This document shows, piece by piece, positions 16,081 to 25,187 of a stretch of DNA of 42,302 nucleotides. Each line of letters begins with the position of its first letter. The stretch's first letter is position 1. Origin of the DNA: Phycisphaerae bacterium (lineage in GTDB: Bacteria; Planctomycetota; Phycisphaerae; Sedimentisphaerales; Anaerobacaceae). The notes below the pieces were generated by a model, which saw nothing but the letters and a program-made list of their open reading frames with translations, was not told the origin of the DNA and did no database searches. The position numbers and the translations under genes were made by a program. The stretch spans positions 1-42,302 of the forward strand of contig JAQTMR010000019.1 in NCBI GenBank assembly GCA_028714255.1, read 5' to 3'.

Positions 16081-17109
16081 ATGGCGAAAACAACAAAGGC
16101 GACGGCCTGGAAAAAACTGACAGATGATGAAATCCAGCAGATGCGGGTTAGAGACTTTAATCTGCAAATAAAGGGTTCTCCTCTCGAACCGCTCATAGAA
16201 AGAATCTATGATGAGCTTACCGCAAAAGGTATAACCTTTCATCCTCCGTGCTATCTTGCTGATGAGTGGCTTTGTCCGGACAAAGAGCCGATTATTGGTA
16301 TTCCATTTTTTCTGGCCAATCCCAGGTTGAAAAAAATAGAGAAAAAGATTATGTTCGAAGTCGAAGGCGGAGCGGAAAAATCGTGCATGAAACTTCTCCG
16401 TCATGAGTGCGGGCATGCCTTGAACTACGCGTATGAGCTGTATAAAAAAACCCGATGGCGCGAATTGTTCGGCCCTTTCTCAGCCAGGTATTCTGATTAC
16501 TATTACTGCCAGCCCTATTCCAGACGTTTTGTTCTCCACTTAAAAGACAACTACGCCCAGTCCCATCCGGATGAGGATTTTGCGGAAACTTTTGCCGTTT
16601 GGCTTAATCCGAACAATAATTGGCAGGAGAAATATAAGGGCTGGCCAGTCATCAGGAAACTAAAATACGTCGATAACGTGATGAAGAAGCTTGGCAGCCA
16701 GCCTCCCGCAGTTACCGCGACGAGTAATCCTCCCTGGTCGGCTTCACGAATGACTTCTACCCTTGCCGGGTTCTACGACAGAAAACGAAAAGTGCTCGGA
16801 AGCAGCTTCCACGGCTTCTACGACGATAGTCTAAAAGAGTTGTTCAAGGCGGGAAGCTCGGCTTCCTCGACGACCAAAGCTTCCAATCTTCTTCGCTTGC
16901 ATCGTCGCCAGATTATTGATAACGTTGCAAAATGGACCGGACACCGTAAATACGACATTCATCAACTGGTCAGCAGAATAATTATTCGTTGTGATGCACT
17001 CGATTTATATTCTGAAAGCAGTACAATTGACGACATAATAGCCTTGACTGTTTTGCTAACAGCTATTGCAAGAGATACTTTTAGAATCAGAAAAAAGCAG
17101 CGACATTAA
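16081..17109 (+). CDS. Putative zinc-binding metallopeptidase
   Basis: 342 residues. The zinc-binding helix is RHECGHALNY (H108, E109, H112), and a downstream acidic motif HPDEDFAETFAVWL (about 162-175) supplies the likely third ligand, as in the putative zinc-binding metallopeptidase family PF15887. No signal peptide, so probably cytoplasmic. The C-terminal 130 residues are not recognised. Its stop overlaps the next ATG (TAATG), so the two proteins are translationally coupled and probably act in one pathway. What it cleaves is unknown; a peptide made by the coupled ligase is an attractive guess. Confidence 0.8.
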   Translation: MAKTTKATAWKKLTDDEIQQMRVRDFNLQIKGSPLEPLIERIYDELTAKGITFHPPCYLADEWLCPDKEPIIGIPFFLANPRLKKIEKKIMFEVEGGAEKSCMKLLRHECGHALNYAYELYKKTRWRELFGPFSARYSDYYYCQPYSRRFVLHLKDNYAQSHPDEDFAETFAVWLNPNNNWQEKYKGWPVIRKLKYVDNVMKKLGSQPPAVTATSNPPWSASRMTSTLAGFYDRKRKVLGSSFHGFYDDSLKELFKAGSSASSTTKASNLLRLHRRQIIDNVAKWTGHRKYDIHQLVSRIIIRCDALDLYSESSTIDDIIALTVLLTAIARDTFRIRKKQRH

Positions 17110-18125
17110 TGAAACGAAAACTGAATATTACCGCTCTGGTCGATAGCTGGACCATACCTGCTAATGACCCTGACTTCAGGGAAAAGCCGAAAGAGCCCAG
17201 CACCGAGTATCATGTCATCAGGACATTACGCGAACTGGGGCACAGCGTTTCTGTCCTTGGCTGTAAAGATGATATTGTGATTGTGGTAAATACGCTTAAA
17301 GAGAAACAGCCCGATTTGGTTTTCAACCTTACCGAGGCGCTCGATGGAAACCGCTGTATGGATATGAACATTGCTGCGCTTTTGGAAATGCTTGGCATCC
17401 CCTTTACCGGTTCAGGCCCTAAAGGACTGATGTTATGCAGGGACAAGGGACTATGCAAGCAAATGTTGGCCAGCCACAGAATACGTATTCCCGGCTTTGT
17501 TTCCATCGCCCCGCACCAAAAAGTCCGGATTCCCAAATCCCTTCGTTACCCGCTGGTCGTCAAACCGGTATTCGAAGACAGCTCCGAGGGCATCTCCAAT
17601 GCGTCTATTGTCAATAACGAGACGGCGCTGATGGAACGGGTCAAATTCGTTCATGATGGCTGGAGCCAGCCCGCTATAGCCGAGGAATACATCGAAGGCA
17701 GGGAGCTTTATATCGGTATGATTGGGAGTAAGCGTCTTACTATCTTGCCCATACGCGAATGTTTCTTCGATTCTGACAGCTCCGAAGGGCCTCGACTCGC
17801 GACCTACCGTGTAAAATGGAATGCCGGATACCGTGAAAAATGGGGCATCAGATTCGGCTACGCCAAACTTGATGATGCCACCGTTAAAAACATCGAGCGA
17901 ACCTGCAAAAGGGTCTATCGCCTGCTTCAAATTCGCGATTATGGAAGAATCGATATAAGACTCACGCCGGAAAATAAAATTGTTGTCCTCGAAGTCAACC
18001 CCAACGCCGATATCGCTTATGGTGAGGAAATAGCCGAGGCTGCGGAAAAAGCCGGCATCTCGTATGAAAAATTAATTGATAATATTATCCACTTTGCATT
18101 GCGTCGCCGTGAAGGGGCACAATAG
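17109..18125 (+). CDS. ATP-grasp ligase, D-alanine-D-alanine ligase-like
   Basis: 338 residues. ATP-grasp marks: VFNLTEALDG (about 71-80), the GIPFTGSGP turn, the ATP lysine in VVKPVFEDSSEGIS (K152), EEYIEGREL, DYGRIDIRL and the magnesium motif LEVNPNADI. Ddl-like enzymes join an amino acid to a second amine through an acyl phosphate. True Ddl is encoded with the mur genes, so this distant relative beside a metallopeptidase probably makes another peptide or amide. It resembles the C-terminal half of the fusion at 34382-36421. Confidence 0.85.
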   Translation: MKRKLNITALVDSWTIPANDPDFREKPKEPSTEYHVIRTLRELGHSVSVLGCKDDIVIVVNTLKEKQPDLVFNLTEALDGNRCMDMNIAALLEMLGIPFTGSGPKGLMLCRDKGLCKQMLASHRIRIPGFVSIAPHQKVRIPKSLRYPLVVKPVFEDSSEGISNASIVNNETALMERVKFVHDGWSQPAIAEEYIEGRELYIGMIGSKRLTILPIRECFFDSDSSEGPRLATYRVKWNAGYREKWGIRFGYAKLDDATVKNIERTCKRVYRLLQIRDYGRIDIRLTPENKIVVLEVNPNADIAYGEEIAEAAEKAGISYEKLIDNIIHFALRRREGAQ

Positions 18126-18188
18126 CATTCACAACATAGTTAAACAGAAACGAAAAATCAGGATTTATTTATATTGGAGTAATAGTAT

Positions 18189-19265
18189 ATGGCATCTAAG
18201 GTATATTTTATCGAGGCGTCTCTCAGTGACGGCGAGCGAAAACTTTCAGACAAAGCCGTCAAATTATTCAAGGCGGGCAAATTTGCGAACTGCTTTTCAG
18301 AAAATGATTTTACCGCCGTCAAGATTCACGTCGGCGAAGACGGCAATACTACGTATCTAAAAGCCGATTGTCTCAAGGGATTGGTAAAAGAGCTGCTGGC
18401 CTCGAAAGCAAAACCATTTTTAACCGATGCTTCTACTTTATACATAGGCCGAAGGCACAATGCCATCGACCATACAGTTCTTGCTTCGAAGCACGGATTC
18501 GATTACGCAGGTCTTGGGATACCGTTTATTGTTCCTGACGGGTTGTTCGGCAATTCCGGTGTAGAAGTGGAGGTCAACTGCGAAGTTAATAAAAAAGTTT
18601 TTATCGCTTCGGAACTTATGAAGTGCCAGTCGCTTCTTTCGATTGCGCATTTTACCGGCCATCTCGCTACCTGCTTCGGGGCCACGATAAAGACGCTGGG
18701 TATGGGATGCGCAAGTAAAGAGGGAAAACTGAAACAGCATTCTTCTCTTAAGCTCCAGATTAACGACAACTGCGTGCTCTGCGGCGTTTGTTACAAACAC
18801 TGTCCCGCTGATGCCATTACCCTCGGCAAAGTAAAGGCCCATATAGACCAGGACAAGTGCATCGGATGCGCAGAATGCCTGGCTGCGTGCAGGTTTACTG
18901 CCGTTGATTCCGACTGGGGACAGCAGAACGAAGTACTGCAGAAAAGCATGGCTGAACATGCCCTTGGCGTGCTAAAAGGAAAAGAAAATAAAGCGGTGTT
19001 CTTCAACTTTATTATCTCAGTTACCAAAGACTGTGATTGTTTCGATGCCAAAGATATGCCTAATATAATCGATGACATTGGCATAGTTGCATCGACCGAC
19101 CCGGTCGCCATCGATAAGGCGTCCTTGGATTTAGCCGAAGCCAAAGGCAAAAAAAAACTGCCGCAATTAGTCGGAAACAGTGAACTTAATCCGCGTTATC
19201 AAATCGAGCACGCCGAGCGCATCGGTTTGGGAAGTGCCGATTATGAGCTTGTAGGGGTTGATTAA
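18189..19265 (+). CDS. DUF362 protein with two [4Fe-4S] ferredoxin motifs
   Basis: 358 residues. The DUF362 core begins at DFTAVKIHVGEDGNTTYLKA and contains the LLSIAHFTGHLATCFGATIK helix. It is interrupted by a two-cluster ferredoxin segment, CVLCGVCYKHCP then CIGCAECLAACRF (about 190-235). The DUF362 domain resumes with STDPVAIDKASLDL. Proteins of this type are widespread in anaerobes and usually have no assigned reaction. GGAG ribosome binding site. A separate short leader (63 bases) from the ATP-grasp gene leaves it unclear whether they share an operon. Confidence 0.88.
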   Translation: MASKVYFIEASLSDGERKLSDKAVKLFKAGKFANCFSENDFTAVKIHVGEDGNTTYLKADCLKGLVKELLASKAKPFLTDASTLYIGRRHNAIDHTVLASKHGFDYAGLGIPFIVPDGLFGNSGVEVEVNCEVNKKVFIASELMKCQSLLSIAHFTGHLATCFGATIKTLGMGCASKEGKLKQHSSLKLQINDNCVLCGVCYKHCPADAITLGKVKAHIDQDKCIGCAECLAACRFTAVDSDWGQQNEVLQKSMAEHALGVLKGKENKAVFFNFIISVTKDCDCFDAKDMPNIIDDIGIVASTDPVAIDKASLDLAEAKGKKKLPQLVGNSELNPRYQIEHAERIGLGSADYELVGVD

Positions 19266-19309
19266 AGGCTAAAATAGCAAACTTTGTTAAATATTTACCT
19301 AACTTTTAT

Positions 19310-19337
19310 TTGCATTTAGTAAAATTTCTGCTATAAT
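19310..19337 (+). promoter_or_regulatory. Promoter of the XRE/S24 repressor, nearly leaderless
   Basis: TTGCAT (19310-19315) and a perfect TATAAT (19332-19337), 16 bases apart. The gene's ATG is at 19347, only nine bases past the -10, so transcription would begin within a few bases of the start codon and no ribosome binding site fits. TTTAC and GTAAA flank this promoter and might be operator arms. Confidence 0.7.
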
Positions 19338-19346
19338 TTTGGCATT

Positions 19347-20123
19347 ATGTCATTAGGCCAGATAATAAGAAAAAAGCGGGAGCAGTTGCATCTGACTCTG
19401 GACGAGGTCAGTGCCGGCGTTGGGTTTTCCAAGCCCTATTTATCCACCATCGAAACCGGGAAGGTAAATAATCCGCCCAGCGACGAGTTGCTGACAAAGC
19501 TTGAAAAGACCCTTGAGTTTGAGCCGGGACTGCTGCTGCACATTGCTCATATGGAGGCTTTGCCTCCTGATGTTCGTCAGGGATACGAATCTGCCGAGGC
19601 GGAAAACCAGAAATTACGCCAGTTTATCAAAAACATTATTCACAAAAAAACCAATGCCGCCAAACTTGACACACTTCTGGCGGAAAGCGAACTGGGCGTC
19701 GAGCAGACAAAGGCGTCTTTGGCGGCAGGGCGGTTAGTGCCGGTGATAAACAAAGTTACTGCCGGCTATCCATCCGATTTCAACGACCTCGATTATCCTG
19801 CGGGCGTAGCAGATGATTATGTTCGCTGTCCGGATTTGCACGACGTCAATGCCTTTGCTGTCCGGGTCGTCGGCGATTCGATGGAGCCGAAGTTCAGGGA
19901 AGGGGACATTGTGGTCTTCTCGCCCGCAGCCGAGGTGCATAACGGCGATGATTGCTTCATTCGTTTTGCGATGCCGCACGAAACGGCTTTCAAGCGGGTC
20001 TTCTTCGAGCCGAGCGATAAGGTAAGACTCCAGCCGAGAAATGAGAAATACGCGCCCATAATCGTTAACGGTAAACGCATCGACGGCCTGTACCGCGCAA
20101 TTATAAAATACGAAAAATTATAG
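19347..20123 (+). CDS. XRE-family repressor with LexA/CI-type S24 peptidase domain
   Basis: 258 residues. An N-terminal helix-turn-helix (LTLDEVSAGVGFSKPYLSTI, about 17-36) is joined by a helical linker to a C-terminal S24 domain. The catalytic dyad is S178 in GDSMEP and K216 in HETAFKRVF, and a possible autocleavage Ala-Gly (A139-G140, in INKVTAGYP) precedes it. Proteins of this layout repress phage or DNA-damage genes and cleave themselves when RecA filaments form. No phage genes are near, so its targets are unknown. Read from a nearly leaderless transcript. Confidence 0.88.
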   Translation: MSLGQIIRKKREQLHLTLDEVSAGVGFSKPYLSTIETGKVNNPPSDELLTKLEKTLEFEPGLLLHIAHMEALPPDVRQGYESAEAENQKLRQFIKNIIHKKTNAAKLDTLLAESELGVEQTKASLAAGRLVPVINKVTAGYPSDFNDLDYPAGVADDYVRCPDLHDVNAFAVRVVGDSMEPKFREGDIVVFSPAAEVHNGDDCFIRFAMPHETAFKRVFFEPSDKVRLQPRNEKYAPIIVNGKRIDGLYRAIIKYEKL

Positions 20124-20143
20124 TAATTTCTCTATTGTTTAGC

Positions 20144-20165
20144 AGTCGCCGTTCCGGCGACTTTT
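20144..20165 (+). terminator. Intrinsic terminator after the repressor gene
   Basis: GTCGCC and GGCGAC enclose a five-base loop, followed by TTTT. It separates this gene from the convergent comF gene. Confidence 0.6.
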
Positions 20166-20953
20166 CAGATATTTTGACCCGCGACAGCAAGGACCAGTGC
20201 AAAAACTTTGGAAACTCCTGCCTCTTTTAATACCTTCGCGCATTCGTTTAATGTCGCACCAGTTGTTTTAATATCATCGATAAGGCAAATATTTTTTCCA
20301 GCAAAGTTATGTCCCTTGCGGACGGCAAAAGCGTCGGCTACGTTTCTCGCACGCGCAGCGGGACTTACCATCGCCGGCTGGGTCTTGGTTCGTTTAATCC
20401 GAACAAGGTCCGTGTTGATTTTCGCTGTGGAATGTTTTAATTTCCCCGCTAAAACTAAAGACTGGTTGTAGCCTCGAATCAATCGTCTTGTCCAGTGCAG
20501 CGGAACAGGAACAAAAAAATCTATCTCATTACAAAAGCCGCTTCCTGCTAAAGCGGAATTGGCCAGAAAGCCGAGCGTTAAATCCAGTTCGGTTTTGCCG
20601 TTCTTAAAGGCCAGTATCATTTTTTGTAAGGTGTCTGCGTAAACGCCGCTTCGAGCTATTCTGTCGAAGTGAATTTCATTGTCCTGGCAGTTGGGACATG
20701 CGCCGTTAATTAAAGCGTATCTGCTTGCGTCCCTGCCGCAGCGTCGGCAGTAATCGCCCGCTGTGCAGAAAAGTAGCTCGTCCCAGCATTTTTTGCACAG
20801 GTTGTTGTCTGTTTCACAGACGCTTTGCCCGCAGTTGGCACAGACCGCGGGCCAGAGAAGCTGATTTAAACTCTGTAAAGCGAAGATGGCATTTCGTTTT
20901 ATTTTTCCCGTATCCACACTACTGATTATACAAAACTCAGCGCTAAAGACCAT
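20165..20953 (-). CDS. comF: ComF family phosphoribosyltransferase-like protein
   Basis: 262 residues. An N-terminal zinc finger (CANCGQS, CKKCW, CRRCGRD, CPNCQ) is followed by a phosphoribosyltransferase fold: FVPVPLHWTRRLIRGYNQS and the PRPP loop ICLIDDIKTTGAT near 225. ComF is needed for DNA uptake in naturally competent bacteria and binds single-stranded DNA. The start drawn is the ATG at 20953, one base after the upstream pseudopilin stop. A GTG at 20917 is an alternative and has a TATAAT seven bases before it, so the gene may also have its own leaderless promoter. Confidence 0.9.
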   Translation of the reverse strand: MVFSAEFCIISSVDTGKIKRNAIFALQSLNQLLWPAVCANCGQSVCETDNNLCKKCWDELLFCTAGDYCRRCGRDASRYALINGACPNCQDNEIHFDRIARSGVYADTLQKMILAFKNGKTELDLTLGFLANSALAGSGFCNEIDFFVPVPLHWTRRLIRGYNQSLVLAGKLKHSTAKINTDLVRIKRTKTQPAMVSPAARARNVADAFAVRKGHNFAGKNICLIDDIKTTGATLNECAKVLKEAGVSKVFALVLAVAGQNI

Positions 20954-20954
20954 T

Positions 20955-21773
20955 TTATTTCAGGTCGAATAAGCTGTTGTCTAATGGCTCAAACCAGCCC
21001 AGTTCCATACGGTCAGAAGCGGCGTTATAAGCACTACTATTTTCGCAATCTGCCTTTTGACGTGAACTAATATGCCCATCGGCCCAGCCGATATTTGTGT
21101 GTCCATTGTGCCTGAAGTGAATACTTGGATATGGGTGCGTTTTCTGCAGCTTACCTTTGCGAATCAGGAAGTAAGGCTCAGCAAATGAATACTCTATCAA
21201 GCTGTTGTTTTGATTAAACGCGGTATCTGCAAACATCAATGTCTTGTCTGGCTTGGCGATTTCTAACATGCGGGCGGTTTGACCATATACCTCCTCGAAA
21301 CTCGAACCGCCTCGCCAGAGCCGGCTGCCAATGTAAATCATATTATAGCCGTATCCGCCGCAGCCTGCTTCAAAAGCCTGAGTGCCTTCTGTAAGGAAAT
21401 GTACCAACCGGGGACATTGTTTGACTTTGCCGTCGGAAAGATAAGAACGCAGCGGTCCTTTCAGCGGGTCAAAGGTGTTCTTTGCCTGGTTGGGGTCAAC
21501 TGCTGTTGTCTCTCTTACTCCGTGCCAGCGATGACTACCACCGAAGCCGATCCACATATCGCTCGCGGCCGGGACACAAGAACCATCATTCTCATTTGAA
21601 TAACCAATATTAGCCAGGACGAGCTGGCGAAGATTAGACCTGCAGACAATACTACTTGCCTGAGACCTCGCATTGCCCAGCGCAGGAAGCAGTATCGCTG
21701 TCAACAGGCCGATGATGGAAACAACCACCAGCAGCTCTATAAGGGTAAACGCTTTTGTTTTTTTGGAAATCAT
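20955..21773 (-). CDS. Type II secretion/type IV pilin-like protein with H-X9-DG motif
   Basis: 272 residues from the ATG at 21773. The N-terminus has the class III prepilin signal [20 protein letters not shown] with the conserved Glu at mature position 5 and a cleavage site before FTLIE. The mature domain ends in [12 protein letters not shown], the H-X9-DG motif of planctomycete pseudopilins. An upstream 18-codon extension was rejected because it precedes the short basic leader. Such proteins assemble into pseudopilus-like envelope structures. It is the third gene after the B12 riboswitch, 23 bases after the dockerin protein. Confidence 0.88.
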   Translation of the reverse strand: MISKKTKAFTLIELLVVVSIIGLLTAILLPALGNARSQASSIVCRSNLRQLVLANIGYSNENDGSCVPAASDMWIGFGGSHRWHGVRETTAVDPNQAKNTFDPLKGPLRSYLSDGKVKQCPRLVHFLTEGTQAFEAGCGGYGYNMIYIGSRLWRGGSSFEEVYGQTARMLEIAKPDKTLMFADTAFNQNNSLIEYSFAEPYFLIRKGKLQKTHPYPSIHFRHNGHTNIGWADGHISSRQKADCENSSAYNAASDRMELGWFEPLDNSLFDLK

Positions 21774-21796
21774 CAGTTCAAAACGCAAAAATATAT

Positions 21797-22915
21797 TCAA
21801 TAACGCCAGCTTTCTTTGCCGAGCCATTGTTCGCTGAATTCAGCAAGGTCAAGCTCATCTATAATAAAATCCTTCGGCTCGGCTAAATCGCATCGCATCA
21901 CCCAGCCTGTCCCGCCGAAATGCCTTTTCCACGCATGTGCAAACACCGCGAAGTCGTCAAAATCCACTACACCGTCAAGATTTATATCTGCCGAGTATTT
22001 TTGTTCGTTAAGTACGCCTATGGCCTCTAAATCCACTCCGCCGGGATTGAATGTTACCCACGCATCGTATATAGGAGAATTTGTGTAATAGTAGTCCCAG
22101 TTGGGCCAACTGTCGGGGTCGATGTGCCTGATGGACTCGTCATAAAAATCTCCGCTTCCGGGTACATCTACTATTCGCACATAGCTTATGTTGTTGATAT
22201 CAACAAGGCCTGAGACAACATTCGGGTCATCGGCTATATCGCTCAAATCGAACGGCGTTCCGGTGCAAACGCCCCCGGCATTGGGATGCTTGCCGGCAAG
22301 ATTAAATACGTTGCTTATCTCAATCGTGCCGAGTGCCCCAACAGTTCCTGCGGTTAAAGAGACCGATGGAAATCGCGCGAAGTTGACGCCGTCAGAAGAT
22401 ACCTCCACATATCCGAGTTCCGCGAACATCTCGCCGGCAACAAAACCAAATTTCGGGTCTGTGGAGTTGATAAGAAAGGCATTTTCGAAAACAACAAAAT
22501 CATAACCTCCGGCGTTGCGAATATGATTCGGGTCATTAGGGACAGATGGATTGCCAAAGAGCAGAGTTATTTGTCCCGGTGCGCAGCCGTCGGCCATCTC
22601 AACACTGTTCAAATCACCCAAACCTACAACCTCAAGATAATTGCCGTCAACAGGGCCAAGCGCCCTTTGTGGGTCATTAAAGTCATAATCAATCTGATAA
22701 TGAGTCAAGTCGTCGTCAGATGGGAAATAATCCTCAAATCCTGTGGCCCAGCCTCGAAATATCGGATTTAGAACTGCATCGGCATCGCACGGGTCAGCGT
22801 GCCGCCAGTCATCACCGATGTATCCGTTTACTCCCGATTCGGTATATGGCCCGGCTTTGGTTACCGTTGTTATAACGAGCAAAATTATCGCAATCATGCC
22901 CAGTCGTTTTGACAT
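21797..22915 (-). CDS. Secreted surface protein with C-terminal dockerin-type repeats, in a B12-controlled operon
   Basis: 372 residues. A signal peptide ([21 protein letters not shown]) is followed by a domain with [34 protein letters not shown] and [15 protein letters not shown]. This resembles a surface-protein family often found beside corrinoid-uptake genes in Bacteroidota. The C-terminus has a dockerin pair ([20 protein letters not shown] and a second copy ending [12 protein letters not shown]). It lies 81 bases after the DUF4465 gene on the same strand. A role in catching or handling corrinoids at the cell surface is inference from the riboswitch and neighbours. Confidence 0.8.
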   Translation of the reverse strand: MSKRLGMIAIILLVITTVTKAGPYTESGVNGYIGDDWRHADPCDADAVLNPIFRGWATGFEDYFPSDDDLTHYQIDYDFNDPQRALGPVDGNYLEVVGLGDLNSVEMADGCAPGQITLLFGNPSVPNDPNHIRNAGGYDFVVFENAFLINSTDPKFGFVAGEMFAELGYVEVSSDGVNFARFPSVSLTAGTVGALGTIEISNVFNLAGKHPNAGGVCTGTPFDLSDIADDPNVVSGLVDINNISYVRIVDVPGSGDFYDESIRHIDPDSWPNWDYYYTNSPIYDAWVTFNPGGVDLEAIGVLNEQKYSADINLDGVVDFDDFAVFAHAWKRHFGGTGWVMRCDLAEPKDFIIDELDLAEFSEQWLGKESWRY

Positions 22916-22996
22916 GATAGATTCCTTTCACATTGCAAACTTATAAATGGGACATCGGCAAACCGCGTCTGCCGGTGTCCCGAAGCTATCAGGGCC

Positions 22997-23770
22997 TTAT
23001 GGTTTTTTACGTTTTGAAATCAACAGACTGCCAAAAGCCAACAGCGCCATTGTTGCTGGTTCAGGGACATAACTTAAGTTATCCATCGCAAAATATGCAG
23101 GGGTATTCATTCCCATAACACCGGTGTCACTCGAACTAAGGTTAAACTCGATATTCTTAACTGTGCCTAAAGAGCTCAGGTCAACGTATTCCCACATATC
23201 GACGATATAATCTTCACTGTTGTCTGCGAAACGGTAGTCTGCCAGATAAAAATCAATGGTGTCAGTTACTATCCCGCTGATATTTTTGCCTGTAACAGTC
23301 AGCAGGAACCAGTCTTCGTCATTGCCGCTGCTGCCGCCGAACTTTTTGCCGTAAGCATCACCGTTCAGCATCGAGTAATACGCATAGTTGTTGTTCGTTA
23401 CATACAAACCATCGACAACACCTGCTATGTCCAGCGTAATAGTGGGCAGTTCAGCCCAACCGATGTAACTGATGCCATAGTTAGCAGAGCCGTTTTGCCC
23501 GACGCCGGTAATGGCGTTATACTGGGCCGTCAATCCTGATGAAGCGGTGTCGGTGATATTCGAATAGGCGAAACCATCCCAGGAGCCGTACGTAGAGTTA
23601 TAATTATTGTTAAAGTAAGTGCCTCCGCTGGCAAAATCACCCGACTGGTCTGAACCGTTCCAATAGGATTCAGGTGATAAAGATAAATCATCAAAGCCGG
23701 CAATATCGGCGCCGGCAACGCCCGCGAACGCAAACGCTAAAACCAAACTCATCAATCTCCTCGAAGCCAT
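22997..23770 (-). CDS. DUF4465 domain protein with PEP-CTERM sorting signal
   Basis: 257 residues. A signal peptide is followed by a DUF4465-type beta-rich domain, recognised by FDDLSLSPESYWNG, the serine/asparagine-rich strands, GTYFNNNYNSTYGSWDGFAY, and DTIDFYLADYRF. The PEP-CTERM tail VPEPATMALLAFGSLLISKR ends in a Lys/Arg-rich anchor. Exosortase would cut after PEP and deliver the protein to the cell surface. DUF4465 genes commonly sit near B12-uptake genes in Bacteroidota, and this one is first after a cobalamin riboswitch. ATG at 23770 with an AAGAGAGAA binding site. Confidence 0.85.
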   Translation of the reverse strand: MASRRLMSLVLAFAFAGVAGADIAGFDDLSLSPESYWNGSDQSGDFASGGTYFNNNYNSTYGSWDGFAYSNITDTASSGLTAQYNAITGVGQNGSANYGISYIGWAELPTITLDIAGVVDGLYVTNNNYAYYSMLNGDAYGKKFGGSSGNDEDWFLLTVTGKNISGIVTDTIDFYLADYRFADNSEDYIVDMWEYVDLSSLGTVKNIEFNLSSSDTGVMGMNTPAYFAMDNLSYVPEPATMALLAFGSLLISKRKKP

Positions 23771-23889
23771 AGTATTCTCTCTTTCTTAAATTCGAAAAAG
23801 TTGCAAATTCTTTTCAAAACCTCTTGCTCTTGTTTTTTTGCTCTGTTCTCCTTTCATTGTTATCAGGCCCTTATCGCGAGGGCGCCAAT

Positions 23890-23927
23890 AAAAAAAACCG
23901 CCGTTCCTCGCGAGAGGAACGACGGTT
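23890..23927 (-). terminator. Intrinsic terminator between B12 riboswitch and DUF4465 gene
   Basis: On the minus strand, AACCGTCGTTCCTC pairs with GAGGAACGGCGGTT, followed by a run of T. It lies between the aptamer and the first gene, as expected for a riboswitch that acts by termination when B12 is bound. Confidence 0.88.
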
Positions 23928-24010
23928 CTGAAATCAAACAGTCAAAAACTGAAATTAGAAGCTGTCGCACCGTGTTCCAAATCGCGAGAACACCGAAAAT
24001 GCGTAACTAA

Positions 24011-24230
24011 CCCCAGGCAGGTTTTCTGACTTGCGTCCTACCGAAAGACTCCTTCCCATCCATTGGAATTTTACTTATGGATAGTGGTAAAATGTCTCTC
24101 GGACTTCCCCCCAAACTTTCTTGTGAAAGCAAGAATGGGGGAAACAGGCGCTTACAGCGGCGCGACCGTCGCGGATTTTAACCGCGTTCCCGTTTGACTA
24201 TCCCGAAGCGACAGCTTCAGGACCTGCAGT
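24011..24230 (-). promoter_or_regulatory. Cobalamin (B12) riboswitch
   Basis: Read on the minus strand: GCAGGTCCTGAAGC starts P1, the core follows as GGGAACGCGGTTAAAATCCG then GACGGTCGCGCCGCTGTAAG, and the 3' end reads GTCAGAAAACCTGCCTGGGG, which pairs back to the start. These are the core, B12-box-like and closing elements of the cobalamin class. The core GGTTAAAAT differs from the common GGTGAAAAT by one base. It precedes the DUF4465 operon and its terminator. Confidence 0.92.
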
Positions 24231-24312
24231 TAAGATATATTTTTTCAAAGAGCAATTCTTTATGATTCTTATCAGGCCGGTGTATGTTCTTCAAGCGAAA
24301 AATAAAATTTTT

Positions 24313-25071
24313 TTAGCCTCTTAAATAAAGAATAATGCCGGTCAATATCAAAATAGTCACAAAACACACACCCAGTGCTATCATAAAGACCCATACAAAG
24401 GTTTTACGATTACGGGAAATAATATATTTGAGGTGTCTGTCACTGGCAGCAAATGTTTTACTCATTTGCACAATTCCATCAGCGTGCCTGTTAGTATTCT
24501 GATTAAGTTTGCCCAGAGTTTCGTTGAATTTATTAAGGCTCTCGGTCATTTGCACATCGACGTCGGCTCCGGCTGCGAGCTGATTGTTAATGTCGGTCAG
24601 GGCGTCGGTTTGCTTGGCGGTTTCGGTCGGAATCTTTTCTATCGTTTCCACGAACCCCCGCTCTGTTATAGCGGTTGCTTTTAGCTGTTCCAGCAGCTGC
24701 TCGGTTAGCAGCTTTTGGTTTTCCAGAGCAGTCGGGAAGTTTTCCAGCAGCCTGGGAAGTTGTTCAATCCGCTTCATCAGTTCTTCATTATGAACGGCCT
24801 GGCGGTTCAGATGACTGTTTATGCCTTCGAGCTGCTCGACGAGATTATCGAAACTGCCCTGCAATTTTTCAAGCGATTGCGTTTTATCTGTTGGCGGAAT
24901 CGTTTTGACCAGAACCTGGTCGCCCTGACCGGTATTGTTATGCGAGGCAGTCTCTGTTGGTTCACTTATTAACCCCTCATCGTCTGTTGCCGGATGATAA
25001 TTTGTGTTCCCGTGTGGTTTGTGGGCCTCCAACCAGATGCTTGCCTTCGACCAGAAATCCTTTATCGCCAT
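24313..25071 (-). CDS. Hypothetical coiled-coil protein with C-terminal membrane anchor
   Basis: 252 residues, family not recognised. The N-terminal 50 residues are polar and probably disordered. Residues 65-205 form a long coiled coil (heptads such as LEKLQGSFDNLVEQLEGINS and ELMKRIEQLPRLLENF), and the C-terminus is one transmembrane helix (KTFVWVFMIALGVCFVTILI, continuing about 10 residues). The protein would be tail-anchored with the coil in the cytoplasm. Coil-plus-anchor proteins of this layout include structural and tether proteins; no enzyme motif is seen. Confidence 0.7.
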   Translation of the reverse strand: MAIKDFWSKASIWLEAHKPHGNTNYHPATDDEGLISEPTETASHNNTGQGDQVLVKTIPPTDKTQSLEKLQGSFDNLVEQLEGINSHLNRQAVHNEELMKRIEQLPRLLENFPTALENQKLLTEQLLEQLKATAITERGFVETIEKIPTETAKQTDALTDINNQLAAGADVDVQMTESLNKFNETLGKLNQNTNRHADGIVQMSKTFAASDRHLKYIISRNRKTFVWVFMIALGVCFVTILILTGIILYLRG

Positions 25072-25187
25072 TTTGGTATCCCCAAAAATGCCTAACTTAT
25101 AAGCCTTGCCGAATTCAAACGCTATTAGAAGCTTTTTTGCTGTAAGTTCAAGTCATTTTTGCTATTATTACCACTATTGGTGAGCAA

